Shown here: positions 24,709-34,264 of the stretch, piece by piece
Position numbering within the stretch: the first letter of the stretch is position 1
Layout of the letters: each line of letters begins with the position of its first letter
Assembly (NCBI GenBank): GCA_017948555.1
Contig: JAFMYY010000011.1
Coordinates: 62,001 to 126,000 of the forward strand
Origin: Cesiribacteraceae bacterium YIM B00369
Lineage (GTDB): Bacteria > Bacteroidota > Bacteroidia > Cytophagales > Cyclobacteriaceae
Reading direction: 5' to 3'
DNA: 64,000 bases
Translations under genes and position numbers: made by a program
The notes under the pieces: generated by a model
Database searches by the model: none
Told to the model about the DNA's origin: nothing
What the model saw: only the letters and a program-made list of their open reading frames with translations

Positions 24709-27396
24709 ATGAAAAACCTGATTTCTACCGCTTTTAGTTTTACACTACTATTGTTTATCCTGTGCAGTAATGCAGGGTTTGCCCAGGGTACTCATAAGCC
24801 TGTGTCGTATGGAGCTACAGGGGCACCTTATGGTTATTATGAATATTTACCCCTGGATTACAAGGATAAGGGAGCTAAATCCCCTTTGCTGATTTTTCTT
24901 CATGGTTCAGGAGAAAAGGGAAATGGAAGAGGAAAAGGCCAGCTGGATAAGGCTGTAAAATTTGGTCCGGGGCGGGAAATTAACAGTGGCAAACACCTGC
25001 CATTTGTAATTCTTTCTCCTCAAACACCGGATTGGTGGAATACCCAAAAGCTGAATGATTTTATTGATCATGCAATAAGGAATTATAATATAGACAAAGA
25101 CAGAATTTACCTTACAGGCCTGAGTATGGGTGCTATGGGTATCTTTCAATATGCAGGCAAGCATGCTGACAGAATTGCAGGCATTGTAGCTATAGCAGGG
25201 AGTGGTAACACAAATGAGGTATGTAATTACAGCTCCGTTCCTTTGTGGACTTTCCATGGAGACAGGGATACCACGGTTCCAATTTCGGGTTCGCAAAATG
25301 TTGTTAACACTTATAACAACTGTAATCCAAAGCCAAAGGTGAAGGCGAAACTGACTGTATTAAAAGGATATGCGCATTGGGGCTGGAATGAAGTGTATAA
25401 TGGCAAAAATGGCGACATATATAGCTGGTTGCTGCAGTATCCTGAAGGAGCTAAACCACAGCCGAAGCCTCAGCCGGAGCCAAATAAAGCTCCTGTGGTA
25501 AATGCCGGCAATGACAGGGAAGTTAATCTGCCGGTTAAAGAGGTTGCTTTCAACGGATCGGCCAGCGATAAGGACGGGCGTATAGTTTCATATAACTGGA
25601 CAAAAGTAAATGGTCCTCAGGTAAATATGAGTGGCGCTAATACTGCTAATCTGCAGCTGAAAAACCTGAATGCGGGTACCTACACTTTCCGCTTTACAGC
25701 CAAAGATAATGACGGTGCCTCAGGGAGTGATGAAGTGCGGCTGAAGGTGAATCCTGCGCCTGAAAAGAATGAAGATAAAGGAAAAGATAATAATAAAGAT
25801 GTTAAAGTAATAGCAAGTGCGGGAAGCGACAAGTCTGTTACTCTTCCGGTAAATTCCGAAAGTTTACATGGCTCTGCGCAGTGGGTAAATTGTTCTGTAA
25901 GGTCTTATAAGTGGGAGAAAGTAAATGGTCCGTCTGTAAAAATGTCGGGTAAGGGTACAGCAAACCTTTCACTCACTAACCTTCAGGAGGGTGAGTATAC
26001 CTTCAGGTTTACAGCTATCAGCAGTAATGGAGTGTCAGGAAGTGATGATGTTAAGGTAAGGGTGCTGAAAGGAAAAGTAGCCGGCGATGTGAAGGATGAT
26101 GCCCCTGTTAAGGATGATGGCGTGGTAAGTCCGGCGCCGGTGCCTGCAACAAAACAAGGCCTTACTTATTCGTATTACAAGTTTCATTCAGGAAATGCCT
26201 TGAAAAAGCTGCCGGACTTCAGTAAAATCAATCCTGATAAAAAAGGACATGTTTCAGGCTTTTCTCTGGCTCCAAGAGATAAGGATGACTATTTCGCCTT
26301 TGCCTACGATGGTTATATTAACATCAGTAAAAGCGGAAAATATGCCTTTTACACCCTTTCAGATGATGGAAGTAAGCTGTACATAAATGATAAACTTGTG
26401 GTGAACAATGATGGCAGGCATCCTGAGAAGGTTAAATATGGCTGGGTTAATTTAACCAGCGGAAGCCATAAAATAAGGGTTGAGTACTTTGAAAACACAG
26501 GTAGCGAAGTATTATATGTGTCTTATAAAGGTCCGGGTATTGAGCTTCAGGCAATTCCTGAAAGCATATTGAGCACTCAGGGCGGCGGTGTCGTGCCTGT
26601 AGTAACAGATAATGGGAATAAGGCAGAAAACGGGTTGAATTATTCTTACTACGAAAACGATGATCAAAGAAATAAGTGGACCCGCCTGCCGGACTTTAAC
26701 AGGCTGAGTGCTGCAAAAACCGGTGAAATTAATAACTTCTCCCTGGCAGTTAAGGAACGCTCCTCGCATTTTGCCTTACTTTTTGAAGGAAAAGTAAAGA
26801 TTGATAAGGCAGGGGATTATACCTTCTACACAAATTCCGATGATGGCAGTCAGCTGTTTATAAATGGCAGATTAGTGGTGCAAAATGACGGCTGGCACGG
26901 GCCGCAGGAAAGATCGGGTACTGTAAATCTTTCAGCAGGTTATCATGATATTAAAGTGACCTTCTATGAGCATGAAGGAGGAGAAGTGCTGGATGTGAAA
27001 TGGAGAGGCCCTGGTATTGGAAAGCAATCTGTTCCTGACCATGTACTGTACAAAAGCGGAAACATTAAGAACAATGGCAATAAGGCAACCGCGCGTTTGA
27101 AAGATGCTGAAAGCCTGAAGCCGGCCCTGGAAAAGACAGCAGAATTCAGGCTGTATCCAAATCCGGCTCAGTCATATATACATCTTGACCTGGGTGCGCT
27201 GGCTGAAGAAAGTGTAATTATATCGATTAGTGATCTTACCGGCAGAAAGATGTACCAAACCAATGTCAGCGCCGCGGGTGGTGAAGGCATAAACCTGGAA
27301 CTGGAGGCAATAGGGTTAAGAAAGGGCGCTTATATGATGACAATTGAAAGTCAGCAGGGAGAAATGGTTAAGGCCATCAGGTTCCTGAAGGATTAA
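24709..27396 (+). CDS. T9SS-exported esterase with two PKD-like, two PA14 and a C-terminal sorting domain
   Basis: An 895-residue secreted multidomain protein. After a signal peptide (cleaved near GFA-QG, residue 26) comes an alpha/beta hydrolase of the prolyl-oligopeptidase/esterase type (about 30-248) with GLSMG (nucleophile S139), HGDRD (D185 or D187) and YAHWGW (H223). Two PKD-like domains follow (about 260-348 and 367-455), each with SYNWTKVNGP or SYKWEKVNGP, then two PA14 domains (about 486-620 and 640-780) containing SDDGS(K/Q)L(Y/F)INxxLVV, and a type A T9SS sorting domain (about 813-895, FRLYPNPAQSYIHL). PA14 domains often bind glycans, so deacylation of a polysaccharide is a reasonable guess. 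Confidence 0.87.
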   Translation: MKNLISTAFSFTLLLFILCSNAGFAQGTHKPVSYGATGAPYGYYEYLPLDYKDKGAKSPLLIFLHGSGEKGNGRGKGQLDKAVKFGPGREINSGKHLPFVILSPQTPDWWNTQKLNDFIDHAIRNYNIDKDRIYLTGLSMGAMGIFQYAGKHADRIAGIVAIAGSGNTNEVCNYSSVPLWTFHGDRDTTVPISGSQNVVNTYNNCNPKPKVKAKLTVLKGYAHWGWNEVYNGKNGDIYSWLLQYPEGAKPQPKPQPEPNKAPVVNAGNDREVNLPVKEVAFNGSASDKDGRIVSYNWTKVNGPQVNMSGANTANLQLKNLNAGTYTFRFTAKDNDGASGSDEVRLKVNPAPEKNEDKGKDNNKDVKVIASAGSDKSVTLPVNSESLHGSAQWVNCSVRSYKWEKVNGPSVKMSGKGTANLSLTNLQEGEYTFRFTAISSNGVSGSDDVKVRVLKGKVAGDVKDDAPVKDDGVVSPAPVPATKQGLTYSYYKFHSGNALKKLPDFSKINPDKKGHVSGFSLAPRDKDDYFAFAYDGYINISKSGKYAFYTLSDDGSKLYINDKLVVNNDGRHPEKVKYGWVNLTSGSHKIRVEYFENTGSEVLYVSYKGPGIELQAIPESILSTQGGGVVPVVTDNGNKAENGLNYSYYENDDQRNKWTRLPDFNRLSAAKTGEINNFSLAVKERSSHFALLFEGKVKIDKAGDYTFYTNSDDGSQLFINGRLVVQNDGWHGPQERSGTVNLSAGYHDIKVTFYEHEGGEVLDVKWRGPGIGKQSVPDHVLYKSGNIKNNGNKATARLKDAESLKPALEKTAEFRLYPNPAQSYIHLDLGALAEESVIISISDLTGRKMYQTNVSAAGGEGINLELEAIGLRKGAYMMTIESQQGEMVKAIRFLKD

Positions 27397-27415
27397 AATA
27401 AAGCAAAGGAAATAA

Positions 27416-27460
27416 CAGAAGGGGCTGCAGAGGTAAAACTTTGCAGCCCCTTCTGTTTTA
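27416..27460 (+). terminator. Terminator of the T9SS esterase gene
   Basis: A perfect 14-bp stem (27416-27429 / 27442-27455, core AAGGGGCTGCA) with a 12-base loop is followed by TTTTA. Confidence 0.9.
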
Positions 27461-27539
27461 CCGGCCATCTGGCGGCAGGGGGTGGGGTTAAATTCCGGCT
27501 TTGCAGCTCATGAGAAGTATGCAGTCAGGCCATGGTATT

Positions 27540-28229
27540 TTATTTAATTTTCAGTCTTGAAAGTCGTTCCTTCAGGTGCTCCAGTTGTCTGCTTACTTCT
27601 TCCAGTGCTTTATTCTTATCTTTTTGTGTAATCCCATTCATAACGATATCTTCCTCCAGCTGAATTTTTTCTTTGGCATTTTGTTCCAGTGCCTGTTCAA
27701 GTCTTATTTTTTCACGGGCGTTTTGTTCAAGTCTGGAGTTGAGTTTTTGTCCGTCCCTTTCTGTATTTTTTATTTCTTTACTTAAAAAGCTGGCGGCTTC
27801 CTCGGCTTCTTTTACCTGGTTTTGCAAATGGTATTTATGCATTAAAAACGGAAGGTTCTCCATTTCGCCTTTTATTGCTGAGGTAATAGTTTCTCCGGCA
27901 TTATCGGAGTGTCCTATCCAGATGCGGCTTTGGGTGCTGTCACCATTAACAAGGGCATAAACTGTGGTTGTTTCATTTTTGCTCTTCCAGTAAGCCTCCT
28001 TTATTTCTATGAAGTTTTTTCTTTCCCTGATCTTTCCGTTTTCATTGAGGTAGCTTACAAGGTACTGCTTTGTTTTGTGGTCGCTGTAAGGTACGGTGGT
28101 GCTATAGCCGCTGTAGGTTACTCCCATTACGTTCATTTTTTCTTTCCGGTAAGTAGTGGCAGTTTCCTGTGCATGCAGGCTCAGGAGGGAAATGAAAAAG
28201 AGAAAAATACTTAAAGACAGGTTTTTCAT
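27540..28229 (-). CDS. Secreted coiled-coil protein, unknown
   Basis: A 229-residue protein with a signal peptide (MKNLSLSIFLFFISLLSLHA-QE). Residues about 20-130 form a beta-rich domain of unknown family; residues about 135-229 are a long charged coiled coil with the repeated phrase LEQNAREKIRLEQ / LEQNAKEKIQLEE. Predicted periplasmic or surface-exposed. The two near-identical 14-residue phrases are an internal duplication. No catalytic motif; function unknown. Confidence 0.62.
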   Translation of the reverse strand: MKNLSLSIFLFFISLLSLHAQETATTYRKEKMNVMGVTYSGYSTTVPYSDHKTKQYLVSYLNENGKIRERKNFIEIKEAYWKSKNETTTVYALVNGDSTQSRIWIGHSDNAGETITSAIKGEMENLPFLMHKYHLQNQVKEAEEAASFLSKEIKNTERDGQKLNSRLEQNAREKIRLEQALEQNAKEKIQLEEDIVMNGITQKDKNKALEEVSRQLEHLKERLSRLKIK

Positions 28230-28358
28230 GCGATATAATACTTTATTGTTTTTAAAGGAGTTTGTAAAAGACAGGAAACATAATAATTTTCCTGCGGTTA
28301 CATTAGCACAAATTTACGCGCATTTTACATGCCAAATAAATAATATTCAGCCATAAAC

Positions 28359-29270
28359 ATGCATAATAAAGTATTGATTGCAGGCGGTCGGGGCCTTATA
28401 GGCAGCAGACTGACCACCCTTTTGCAGGAGAAAGGCTATAAAGTAGCTTACCTCAGCCGCAGCAGAAAAAGTGAGGGAGAGATAAAAGTATTTGGCTGGG
28501 ATATTGAAAAAGGCTGGATAGAGCCTGGCGCCGTGGAAAGTGCGCATTATATTATAAACCTGGCAGGGGCCGGTGTGGCAGATAAGCGCTGGACGGAGAC
28601 TTTTAAAAAGGAAATTATTAAAAGCAGGACGGAAACAAATAATATCCTTTTTAAGGAGTTAAAAAGAACAGGCTATATGCTGAAGGCTTATGTTTCAGCC
28701 TCGGCAGCAGGCTACTATGGCGAGGATAACGGAAGCCGCTGGTTAAATGAAAGCAGTGCTGCAGGGAATGATTTTCTGGCGCAGGTTTGTAAAAAGTGGG
28801 AAGAGGCGCCGGATAAGGTAGCAAACCTTGGAATCAGGTTGCTTAAATTCAGGATTGGTGTGGTATTAAGTATGGAAGGTGGCGCACTTCCCCAGCTGGC
28901 AAAGCCGGCAAAATTAGGGCTGGCTGCCCCCGTAGGGAGCGGAGAGCAATACATGAGCTGGATCCATATTGATGATTTGTGCCATATGATTATAAAAGGA
29001 ATGGAAGATAGCTCAATGGAAGGGGTTTATAATGGAGTTGGTCCGGAGCCTGTAACAAATAAACATTTTATGGAAACCCTTGCCGGTGTGCTGCAAAAGC
29101 CCTTTTTTGCGCCACGTGTTCCTGCTGCGGCAATAAAACTTGCTATGGGAAGCGAAAGGGCAGGCATAGTGCTGGGGAGTCAGAGGGTTTCTTCTGAGCG
29201 AATAGAAAAAAGTGGTTTTCAGTTTCAGTATCCTGTCTTGCGTACTGCATTAAAGGATCTGCTGAAGTAA
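28359..29270 (+). CDS. TIGR01777-family epimerase (SDR39U1 / YfcH type)
   Basis: A 303-residue atypical short-chain dehydrogenase: N-terminal NAD(P)-binding IAGGRGLIGSRLTTLLQEKGY, then NLAGAGVADKRWTETFKKEI, SASAAGYYGEDNG and RIGVVLSMEGGALPQLAKPAKLGLAAPVGSGEQYMSWIHIDD, all standard for YfcH/SDR39U1. The Tyr of the active site lies in the AAGYYG stretch. Family members bind NADP(H), but their substrate is unknown; some are linked to cell-division-site positioning or chlorophyll degradation in other lineages. Monocistronic. Confidence 0.88.
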   Translation: MHNKVLIAGGRGLIGSRLTTLLQEKGYKVAYLSRSRKSEGEIKVFGWDIEKGWIEPGAVESAHYIINLAGAGVADKRWTETFKKEIIKSRTETNNILFKELKRTGYMLKAYVSASAAGYYGEDNGSRWLNESSAAGNDFLAQVCKKWEEAPDKVANLGIRLLKFRIGVVLSMEGGALPQLAKPAKLGLAAPVGSGEQYMSWIHIDDLCHMIIKGMEDSSMEGVYNGVGPEPVTNKHFMETLAGVLQKPFFAPRVPAAAIKLAMGSERAGIVLGSQRVSSERIEKSGFQFQYPVLRTALKDLLK

Positions 29271-29375
29271 ACAGGCTTAAGCCGGATCCGTATTTGATAT
29301 TTTATCATAAATAGAGTACTTTGTAAAGTTCAAAACGTAAAGAAAAGGACTTCGATATAAAAAGATTTTTTGCCC

Positions 29376-30434
29376 ATGAAGAACAATGAACGGGATGAAA
29401 ACCGGAAAAATCAGCAACCAGAGAATAATAATGCCGGCCAGTCAGCCGGTTCAGAAAACAGACCGGAACAGGAAGAAAATAAAATTTCCGGAGAAGAAGC
29501 CGGCAGGCAGCTGGATAATATGTCCATTGAGCTTGAGCCCGGAGAAGGTAAAAAGCACAAAGGGCCGATAGATGGAAAATCATCTGCTGAAAAGGCGCAT
29601 GAAGAAAAGATTGATAAAGAGGGAAGAAGCGAACGGGCGGCCGTGAGGGCAAAGAAGGTGAGGAAAAAGAATATGCCGCCAAGTGCTCTGCAGGGCGAGG
29701 GAGAAACTATTGTAAATAAGCCCGTAGATGAGGATGAGCACCTCATACGCCAGGCTTTTGCCGACCATGACTGGAACGAAATAAAAAGCTCTAACAGCTG
29801 GGCCATTTTTAAGGTAATGTCTGAGTTTGTGGAAGGCTTTGAGAAGCTGGCTAAAATTGGTCCATGTGTTTCAATATTCGGGTCGGCACGAACCAAAAAC
29901 GATCACCCTTACTATAAAATGGCCGAAGAGATAGCTGCCAAGCTGGTAAGGCACGGTTATGGAGTAATAACCGGTGGTGGTCCCGGTATTATGGAAGCAG
30001 GAAATAAAGGTGCTTATGAGGCAGGCGGTAAATCTGTAGGCCTTAATATTATTCTTCCTTTCGAGCAGTTCGATAACCCTTATATAGATGCCGATAAGCT
30101 TATAACCTTCGATCATTTTTTTGTGCGCAAGGTAATGTTTGTGAAATATGCCCAGGGTTTTATTGTAATGCCGGGCGGCTTTGGTACAATGGATGAGCTT
30201 TTTGAGGCGCTCACTCTTATCCAGACCAAAAAGATCGGCCGTTTTCCTATTGTGCTGGTAGGGAGCCAGTACTGGTCAGGTTTAATGGGGTGGATTCGCG
30301 ATGTTATGCTTAAAGAGGAGAAGAATGTAAACGAAGAGGACCTTGATTTGGTGAACATTGTGGATACAGCCTCCGAAGCAGTGAAAGTAATTGATGATTT
30401 TTATAGCAGATATCTGCTCTCGCCGAACTTCTAA
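29376..30434 (+). CDS. LOG-family protein (TIGR00730) with long disordered N-terminal extension
   Basis: A 352-residue protein. About 105 N-terminal residues are highly charged and low complexity (MKNNERDENRKNQQPEN...). The Rossmann domain follows: VSIFGSART, YGVITGGGPGIMEAGNKGA and the signature PGGFGTMDE. LOG proteins hydrolyse nucleoside 5'-monophosphates, releasing the base (cytokinin-activating activity in plants and some bacteria; a general nucleotide-salvage function elsewhere). The ATG at 29376 was chosen over a TTG two codons upstream. Bacterial LOG proteins are usually 180-250 residues, so the extension is unusual. Confidence 0.85.
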   Translation: MKNNERDENRKNQQPENNNAGQSAGSENRPEQEENKISGEEAGRQLDNMSIELEPGEGKKHKGPIDGKSSAEKAHEEKIDKEGRSERAAVRAKKVRKKNMPPSALQGEGETIVNKPVDEDEHLIRQAFADHDWNEIKSSNSWAIFKVMSEFVEGFEKLAKIGPCVSIFGSARTKNDHPYYKMAEEIAAKLVRHGYGVITGGGPGIMEAGNKGAYEAGGKSVGLNIILPFEQFDNPYIDADKLITFDHFFVRKVMFVKYAQGFIVMPGGFGTMDELFEALTLIQTKKIGRFPIVLVGSQYWSGLMGWIRDVMLKEEKNVNEEDLDLVNIVDTASEAVKVIDDFYSRYLLSPNF

Positions 30435-30450
30435 ATAAGAGACAAATAAA

Positions 30451-30477
30451 GCCGCCACAGAAATCTGGCGGCTTTTT
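30451..30477 (+). terminator. Terminator of the LOG-family gene
   Basis: GCCGCCA (30451-30457) / TGGCGGC (30466-30472) with an 8-base loop and five T residues. Confidence 0.88.
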
Positions 30478-30708
30478 CTGCTTAAAAGAGCAGGTTCCGG
30501 CAAGGGGAGATTTCTTCTTTTTGCTTTGTGGTGATCCTGTATTCACAGTTAATGTGCAGTAAAAAGAATTATCCGGTCAGAAAATTTGTTGATTACAGGT
30601 ATCCCTTTCAATGCCGGTTGTTCCATGCAGGATATTTTTAACCATCCTGTTCTCTCTTTCCGGCATTAGTGGGCAAAAGAATGTTTCCTGCTATATTTGC
30701 AGCTGAAT

Positions 30709-33627
30709 ATGAGTAAACTAAAGAATCAGAAAAATACGTCGGTGGTGGAGGCTTCTGCCGGGGCAGCTCCGGTAAAGAGTTCCTCCGCAAAAGTGCCTGA
30801 TATTACCGGTGAGTCTAATATTGAAATATACGGTGCACGGGAGCACAACCTAAAAAATATAGATGTGCGCATACCACGCAACCAGCTGGTGGTTATTACC
30901 GGTATTAGTGGCAGTGGCAAATCTTCCCTGGCATTCGATACTATTTATGCCGAGGGACAGCGCAGGTATATGGAAAGCTTTTCCGCCTATGCCCGTTCTT
31001 TTATGGGAGGTATGGAGCGGCCGGATGTGGATAAGATCAGTGGCCTGAGTCCGGTAATTTCCATAGAGCAGAAAACCACCTCCCGGAATCCGCGCTCAAC
31101 AGTAGGGACTACCACAGAGATTTATGACTTTATGCGTTTGCTGTTCGCACGCGCATCGGAAGCATTCTCTTACCTGAGTGGCGAGAAGATGGTGCGCCAG
31201 TCCGAAGATCAGATCATAAATCACCTGCTGCATAATTTTGATGAAAAGAAGCTGACTATTTTGTCGCCGGTTGTAAAGGGGCGAAAAGGCCACTACCGCG
31301 AGCTTTTTCAGCAGATCAGGAAGGCAGGTTTTACCAAGGTACGGGTAGATGGTGAAATTCAGGAAATTCTGCCTAAGATGCAGGTCGACAGGTATAAGAT
31401 CCACGATATTGAAATTGTAATAGACCGGATTAAGGTGCAGGAGAAAGACCGTTACCGCATCAGCCAGTCTGTAACCGAAGCCTTTAAAAGGGGTGAGGGT
31501 CTTTTAATGGTTCAGGACGTGGATACTGATGAGGTGCATCATTTCTCTAAATTCCTGATGGACCCTAAAACAGGTTTGTCATACGAAGAGCCTGCTCCTA
31601 ATGCCTTCTCCTTTAACTCTCCTTATGGCGCCTGCCCACAATGTAATGGCCTTGGTACTGTGGAGGAAATTACAAGGGAATCTATAATACCTAATCCTAA
31701 TTTAAGCATTAGCCGTGGCGGTATTGCGCCGCTGGGTGAATTCCGCGACATCTGGATTTTTAAAAAAATCCAGTCTATTCTGAAGCGTTATAAGCTTACC
31801 CTTGCAACTCCTTTGAAGAATTTTCCGGAAGAGGCGCTGGATGTGCTTATGTATGGCGATAATATTCCAGTGGAGGTTAAGTCGAAGAAGTACCCGGATA
31901 CAACCTGGAACACCCAGTTTGAAGGAATTATCACCTTTCTGGAAAAGCAGAAAGAGAGTGCTTCCGACAAGATTTCCAATTGGGTGGAGGATTTTACTAT
32001 TGCCACGGAATGCCCTGAGTGCCACGGTGCGCGCCTGAAGAAAGAATCCCTGCACTTTAAGATTGACGGTAAAAATATTGCCGAGCTGGCGATGATGGAT
32101 ATTCAGCGCCTGGCCGCCTGGTTCAGCGACCTGGAAAGCAGGTTAAATGAACGGCAGCTAATTATTGCCAGAGAGGTGCTGAAGGAAATAAGGAAGCGGA
32201 TCAGCTTTCTGCTGGACGTGGGACTGGATTACCTTCACCTGAACCGGCCGTTGAAGACACTTTCCGGTGGTGAGGCACAGCGGATAAGGCTGGCGACACA
32301 AATAGGCACACAGCTGGTGGGCGTATTGTACATTCTGGATGAGCCAAGCATCGGGCTGCACCAGCGCGATAACGTTAAGCTGATAAAGGCGCTGCAGGAC
32401 CTGCGGGATTTAGGTAATTCGGTGCTTGTGGTGGAGCACGATAAGGATATGATGCTGGCCTCTGATTATTTACTGGATGTAGGGCCCGGGGCGGGCAGGC
32501 ACGGCGGTACCATTGTGGGTAAAGGAACTCCGGAGGAGTTTCTGGAGAGTGGTGGCAAAACGGCGGAGTACCTGAAAGGCATCCGGAAAATACAGGTACC
32601 TGCCACCCGAAGAAAAGGGACCGGTAATATGCTGGAGCTTAAAAATGCATCGGGCAACAACCTGAAAGGGATTGACCTGATTTTACCTTTAGGGCAGATG
32701 ATTTGTATTACCGGGGTGAGTGGCAGCGGAAAATCCACACTTATTCACGAAACCCTCTATCCGCTCCTGAGCAAGCATTTTTATAAGTCCAACAAAGATC
32801 CCATGCCTTATGAAGAATTTAATGGGCTGGAGCATCTGGATAAGGTTATTGAGGTCGATCAGTCTCCAATCGGGCGTACGCCGCGCTCTAACCCGGCTAC
32901 TTATACAGGGGTGTTTACGGAAATCCGCTCCCTCTTTGCTGACCTTCCCGAGTCAAAGATCAGGGGGTATAAGCCAGGCCGTTTCTCATTTAACGTAAAA
33001 GGTGGCCGCTGCGAAGATTGTGGCGGAGCAGGTTTAAAACTCATTGAGATGGACTTTTTGCCGGATGTGCACGTATTGTGCGAGACCTGTAAGGGAAAGC
33101 GCTATAACCGCGAAACCTTGGAGGTTAGGTTTAAGGGGAAATCCATTTCCGATGTGCTGGATATGACGGTGGAGCAGGCGGTGGAGTTTTTTGAGCATCA
33201 GCCAAAAATTGTGCGCAAAATAAGAGCCCTTAATGATGTAGGCCTTAATTATATTACCCTTGGGCAGCATGCAACCACGCTCTCCGGCGGAGAAGCGCAG
33301 CGGGTAAAGCTTGCAACAGAGCTGTCGAAAAAAGATACCGGCAAAACTTTTTATATACTCGATGAGCCTACTACAGGGCTTCATTTTCAGGATATACAGC
33401 ATTTGCTCGATGTGCTTAATAAACTTGCAGATAAGGGTAATACCGTGCTGATAATTGAGCACAATATGGATGTAATAAAGGTTGCGGATTATATTGTGGA
33501 CCTTGGGCCTGAGGGTGGAAAAGGCGGAGGGCAGATTATTGCATCGGGAACTCCTGAGCAGGTGGCTGAAGTGAAAAACAGCTATACTGCCATATTCCTC
33601 CGGGAAGAGCTGAAGGATAAGGCCTGA
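30709..33627 (+). CDS. uvrA: Excinuclease ABC subunit A
   Basis: A 972-residue DNA-damage sensor of nucleotide excision repair. It has two ABC ATPase modules, each with Walker A ([18 protein letters not shown]), the ABC signature ([31 protein letters not shown]) and Walker B ([24 protein letters not shown]), and zinc-finger cysteines ([21 protein letters not shown] with [10 protein letters not shown]). It loads UvrB onto lesions. A 30-residue polar N-terminal extension precedes the conserved [14 protein letters not shown]. The ATG at 30709 was preferred to a TTG four codons earlier. Terminator follows. Monocistronic. Confidence 0.96.
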   Translation: MSKLKNQKNTSVVEASAGAAPVKSSSAKVPDITGESNIEIYGAREHNLKNIDVRIPRNQLVVITGISGSGKSSLAFDTIYAEGQRRYMESFSAYARSFMGGMERPDVDKISGLSPVISIEQKTTSRNPRSTVGTTTEIYDFMRLLFARASEAFSYLSGEKMVRQSEDQIINHLLHNFDEKKLTILSPVVKGRKGHYRELFQQIRKAGFTKVRVDGEIQEILPKMQVDRYKIHDIEIVIDRIKVQEKDRYRISQSVTEAFKRGEGLLMVQDVDTDEVHHFSKFLMDPKTGLSYEEPAPNAFSFNSPYGACPQCNGLGTVEEITRESIIPNPNLSISRGGIAPLGEFRDIWIFKKIQSILKRYKLTLATPLKNFPEEALDVLMYGDNIPVEVKSKKYPDTTWNTQFEGIITFLEKQKESASDKISNWVEDFTIATECPECHGARLKKESLHFKIDGKNIAELAMMDIQRLAAWFSDLESRLNERQLIIAREVLKEIRKRISFLLDVGLDYLHLNRPLKTLSGGEAQRIRLATQIGTQLVGVLYILDEPSIGLHQRDNVKLIKALQDLRDLGNSVLVVEHDKDMMLASDYLLDVGPGAGRHGGTIVGKGTPEEFLESGGKTAEYLKGIRKIQVPATRRKGTGNMLELKNASGNNLKGIDLILPLGQMICITGVSGSGKSTLIHETLYPLLSKHFYKSNKDPMPYEEFNGLEHLDKVIEVDQSPIGRTPRSNPATYTGVFTEIRSLFADLPESKIRGYKPGRFSFNVKGGRCEDCGGAGLKLIEMDFLPDVHVLCETCKGKRYNRETLEVRFKGKSISDVLDMTVEQAVEFFEHQPKIVRKIRALNDVGLNYITLGQHATTLSGGEAQRVKLATELSKKDTGKTFYILDEPTTGLHFQDIQHLLDVLNKLADKGNTVLIIEHNMDVIKVADYIVDLGPEGGKGGGQIIASGTPEQVAEVKNSYTAIFLREELKDKA

Positions 33628-33654
33628 AAGCCTGAAAAAAATATCACCGGAAAT

Positions 33655-33690
33655 AAAAAAAGCTGCCCCTAAAAGGAGGCAGCTTTTCTC
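33655..33690 (+). terminator. Terminator of uvrA
   Basis: AAAAAGCTGCC pairs with GGCAGCTTTT (33678-33687) around an A-rich loop, ending in a short T-rich tail. Confidence 0.85.
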
Positions 33691-34264
33691 TTTCAACCAA
33701 AACATTAAAACCTATCAACTATGAATAAGCTAATTGTAATCTTATAATTAATTTAGCAGATAATTGGTTCCTCAATGTTAAAAAAAACATAGCAATATTT
33801 TTTAATATTTTCAAATCGGCAGGATTATGTCGGCTTAAGTGATTGGTGTACAGGTAATTAAAATTATGTGCGGCTGTGGTGCTCCTTTTTCTGATTGAAA
33901 AACCTGTTTCAAATATAGAGTTAATGTGAGTGTTTTTATTTACCTGTTTTTCTGATTTTAATGCTTCTTTCAAAGGAGTAAACAGCTTTGTGATTATTTT
34001 TTCCGGTAATATATCCTCTGCTTATATTTTAATGAAGATCTGCTTTTGAACATTTTTATGTTTTATAAACATTCGGGCCGTTTTTTCATTAAATTTATAG
34101 TGTATTGCAATTAAATGAAGTGACGTTGTGACTTCGGAAAATTTTTAATTATTGCTTTCATCAAAGCAGGGGCAGGAGGCTTCCGCGCTGCAGGTTAAAC
34201 AATTGCGGGCCGGAGTTTACCTGATTCTTATTGTATATGTGCAGCTACTTATTTTTATTTTTTT
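33691..34264. other. 574-base non-coding region, uvrA / ndh
   Basis: AT-rich. An 84-codon frame on the minus strand (33719-33973) looks random and was not accepted. No hairpin or promoter can be defended with confidence. Confidence 0.35.

Noticed and set aside
33719-33973. 84-codon minus-strand frame between uvrA and ndh
   Set aside because: AT-rich codon mix, no domain or signal, and no ribosome-binding site or promoter; looks like chance.
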